Shown in pieces: positions 39,567-40,910 of a DNA stretch of 40,910 bases (positions are counted from its first letter, which is position 1; the number at the start of each line of letters is the position of its first letter). Origin of the DNA: Verrucomicrobiota bacterium (lineage in GTDB: Bacteria > Verrucomicrobiota > Kiritimatiellia > RFP12 > UBA1067); the NCBI GenBank assembly GCA_023269675.1, contig JAHFSX010000048.1, positions 1-40,910 on the forward strand, written 5' to 3'. The notes under the pieces are model-generated. The model had not been told where the DNA came from, ran no database searches, and was given only the letters and a program-made list of their open reading frames with translations. The position numbers and the translations under genes are program-made.

Positions 39567-40703
39567 ATGGGTAAGCTGCTGCGAGTGTTGGTTATCATCA
39601 TCTTGGTTCTGAGCACTGTTTCTCTGCTTTTTGCATACAAACTGTTCGGGAAGCAGGAACTACTGACGAAGAGAAGTAGTGTGTTGGAAGAGCAGGTCGT
39701 CAAGCTAGCCAAGACCATCGAGGCTGCCGATGCCGCCGATGCCGCCGCGCCGGACGTCAAAAAGGACGTTTCGGAGGTGACGGACCGCGCGATCGACAAC
39801 CCCGACAAGGAAGCCGTCCTCGAAGGTTACCCGATCAAGCTGGAGCAGCAGAACCTGCCGACGCTCGACTTCGGCAGCACGGACAAGCGCCTCCAGCTTC
39901 GCAACTACTATGCGGTGGGCCCCGACGGTCAGCCGGTCATGGACCCGCTGGACAACAAGCCCGCCGTCAAAGGCCCGGGCTCCATGCAGGAGTTGCTGGA
40001 TCAGGCTTTCGATCGCGCCAAAGCCCAGCAGGCCGCGCTGAACAAGACCCGCGCCGAACTCACGAAGATGCGTGAGAAAGCCACCTCGTTCGTCGAAGAG
40101 ATCAACAAGCTGAAGACCGACGGCCGCGCCGCCAAGGGCGAGGTGAAGACCGCCCGCGAGCAGGTCACCACGCTCACGGGCGAGAAGGAGGCGCTCGACG
40201 CCCGCGTCGCCAAGCTGACCACGGAGAAGAAAGAGCTCGCCGCCGAAGTGGCCGACGCCAAAAACGAGGTCGAACGCCTGAACGAGGCGAAGCTCACGCT
40301 CACCGAGGATCTCGCCAAGGCCAAGGAAGCGAACGAGGAGATGAAGAAGCGCCTGCGCGGCGACGGCAACCGCCAGACCCAGGACACCACGGGCGTCGCG
40401 TCGGTCAGCTCCCTCTCCGCCGGCGACAAGGGCAAGATCATCGAGGCCAATGACGAGCTCAAGTTCGTGATCATCGACTTCTCCAACGACGCCATCACCG
40501 AGATGCTCGGCGCCGAGCGGCAGAACGCGATGCCTCAGCTCGAGATGAACGTCCGCCGCACGGGCCGCCAGAGCGCCGCCGGCGAGTTCGTCACCCGCAT
40601 CAAATTGCGTCAGATCGTACGTGGCAAGAACCTGGTGGTCGCCGACATCCTGAGCGACTGGCAGCAGGCACCCGTGGAGAAGGGCGATGTGGTTTTCTTC
40701 TAA
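39567..40703 (+). CDS. Membrane-anchored coiled-coil protein
   Basis: 378 residues from ATG 39567, with GAGG 8 nt upstream. One membrane helix lies at about 6-25 (RVLVIIILVLSTVSLLFAY). A short coil follows, then an acidic linker, then a long heptad-rich coiled coil from ~130 to ~275 (ELTKMREKATSFVEEINKLK, LTTEKKELAAEVADAKNEVERL). The final ~90 residues (GKIIEANDELKFVIIDFSND ... KLRQIVRGKNLVVADIL ... VEKGDVVFF) look like a small beta-barrel of the type seen at the ends of flagellar/envelope accessory proteins. I do not recognise an orthologue. It overlaps the start of the tiny lipoprotein gene by 17 nt, so the two are co-translated, and it is divergent from the TPR/Exb operon. Confidence 0.8.
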   Translation: MGKLLRVLVIIILVLSTVSLLFAYKLFGKQELLTKRSSVLEEQVVKLAKTIEAADAADAAAPDVKKDVSEVTDRAIDNPDKEAVLEGYPIKLEQQNLPTLDFGSTDKRLQLRNYYAVGPDGQPVMDPLDNKPAVKGPGSMQELLDQAFDRAKAQQAALNKTRAELTKMREKATSFVEEINKLKTDGRAAKGEVKTAREQVTTLTGEKEALDARVAKLTTEKKELAAEVADAKNEVERLNEAKLTLTEDLAKAKEANEEMKKRLRGDGNRQTQDTTGVASVSSLSAGDKGKIIEANDELKFVIIDFSNDAITEMLGAERQNAMPQLEMNVRRTGRQSAAGEFVTRIKLRQIVRGKNLVVADILSDWQQAPVEKGDVVFF

Positions 40704-40866
40704 GTCGGCTCTCGTTATCCTCGGGTTCGCCGCGCTGCTGACCCTGCTGACCACGGCAGGCTGCATGACGGAAAACCCTTCGGAAACCGATATGCCTTGG
40801 TCCGCACCCGCCGCGTGGGAAGGCTCCATGCCACTCCCCGGCGGATTCATGAACCGGAACGAATAA
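40687..40866 (+). CDS. Very small lipoprotein (59 residues)
   Basis: The ATG at 40687 lies inside the end of the coiled-coil gene in another frame, with GGAG at 40677-40680. The N-terminus (MWFSSKSALVILGFAALLTLL) is hydrophobic and ends in the lipobox-like LTTAGC with Cys26, so the mature protein would be a 34-residue lipopeptide. DMPWSAPAAWEGSMPLPGGF is the only distinctive part; its Trp/Pro spacing recalls small lipoproteins I associate with Verrucomicrobia, unverified. It is followed directly by a strong terminator. LolCD in the same region could deliver it to the outer membrane. Confidence 0.72.
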   Translation: MWFSSKSALVILGFAALLTLLTTAGCMTENPSETDMPWSAPAAWEGSMPLPGGFMNRNE

Positions 40867-40870
40867 TTCA

Positions 40871-40900
40871 AAGCGCCTCTTCTGCAAAGAAGGGGCGCTT
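40871..40900 (+). terminator. Strong rho-independent-type hairpin
   Basis: AAGCGCCTCTTC (40871-40882) pairs over 12 bp with GAAGGGGCGCTT (40889-40900), with one G-T pair and loop TGCAAA. CTTGCTT follows. It begins 4 nt after the lipoprotein stop. Confidence 0.8.
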
Positions 40901-40910
40901 CTTGCTTGTC

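Overview
The window looks like a high-GC (roughly two-thirds G+C by eye) Gram-negative chromosome from the Planctomycetes–Verrucomicrobia–Chlamydiae superphylum. A polysaccharide-degrading Kiritimatiellota or Verrucomicrobiota bacterium fits best. The reasons are many exported glycoside hydrolases, a formylglycine sulfatase, Lol and ExbB/ExbD envelope machinery, alpha-toroid and TPR envelope proteins, and many hairpin-rich intergenic repeats. There is no rRNA or marker gene, so the placement is inference. No phage, IS transposase or CRISPR array was seen.

Layout. 1-6873 (+): three glycan-active proteins, namely a TPR/GH141-like beta-helix protein (cut by the left edge), a GH28-like beta-helix protein and a GH106-like protein. 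6983-7873 (-): an exported beta-propeller, then tRNA-Ser(UGA). 8114-11802 (-): a tight three-gene operon (unknown LTxxQ-like exported protein, sulfatase, calcineurin-like phosphoesterase) with a LacI-type palindrome upstream. 11945-14554 (+): an MrfA-like helicase. 14684-16924 (+): a GH36 alpha-galactosidase. 17093-18975 (-): L-rhamnose mutarotase and an NCS1 permease. 19302-21122 (+): a GH110 alpha-galactosidase. 21181-27688: a peptide block with OPT and POT transporters and an M16 peptidase. 27722-29602: an HPr-like protein and a Tat-exported FAD oxidoreductase. 29713-31662 (-): LolD and LolC/E. 31797-39222 (-): a six-gene envelope operon (TPR, TPR, ExbB, ExbD, ExbD, membrane-anchored alpha-toroid protein). 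39567-40866 (+), divergent from it: a membrane-anchored coiled-coil protein and a 59-residue lipoprotein.

How the genes may work together. The hydrolases, sulfatase and rhamnose mutarotase suggest use of sulfated or branched plant, algal or mucin-type glycans containing galactose, rhamnose and possibly fucose or galacturonic residues. The peptide block suggests growth on protein as well. The right end is envelope machinery. Its proton-channel genes end in a protein built like TonB (cytoplasmic tail, one membrane helix, acidic/proline-rich linker) but carrying a squalene-cyclase-like toroid where TonB has its C-terminal domain. I consider this the best candidate for an undescribed system.

The second notable layer is non-coding. 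At least four families of structured repeats (A-D here) sit mostly just after stop codons. Family A folds on paper as a multi-branched structure, and its two copies, in opposite orientation, differ by paired compensatory changes. One family D-like tandem repeat lies in frame inside the helicase gene.
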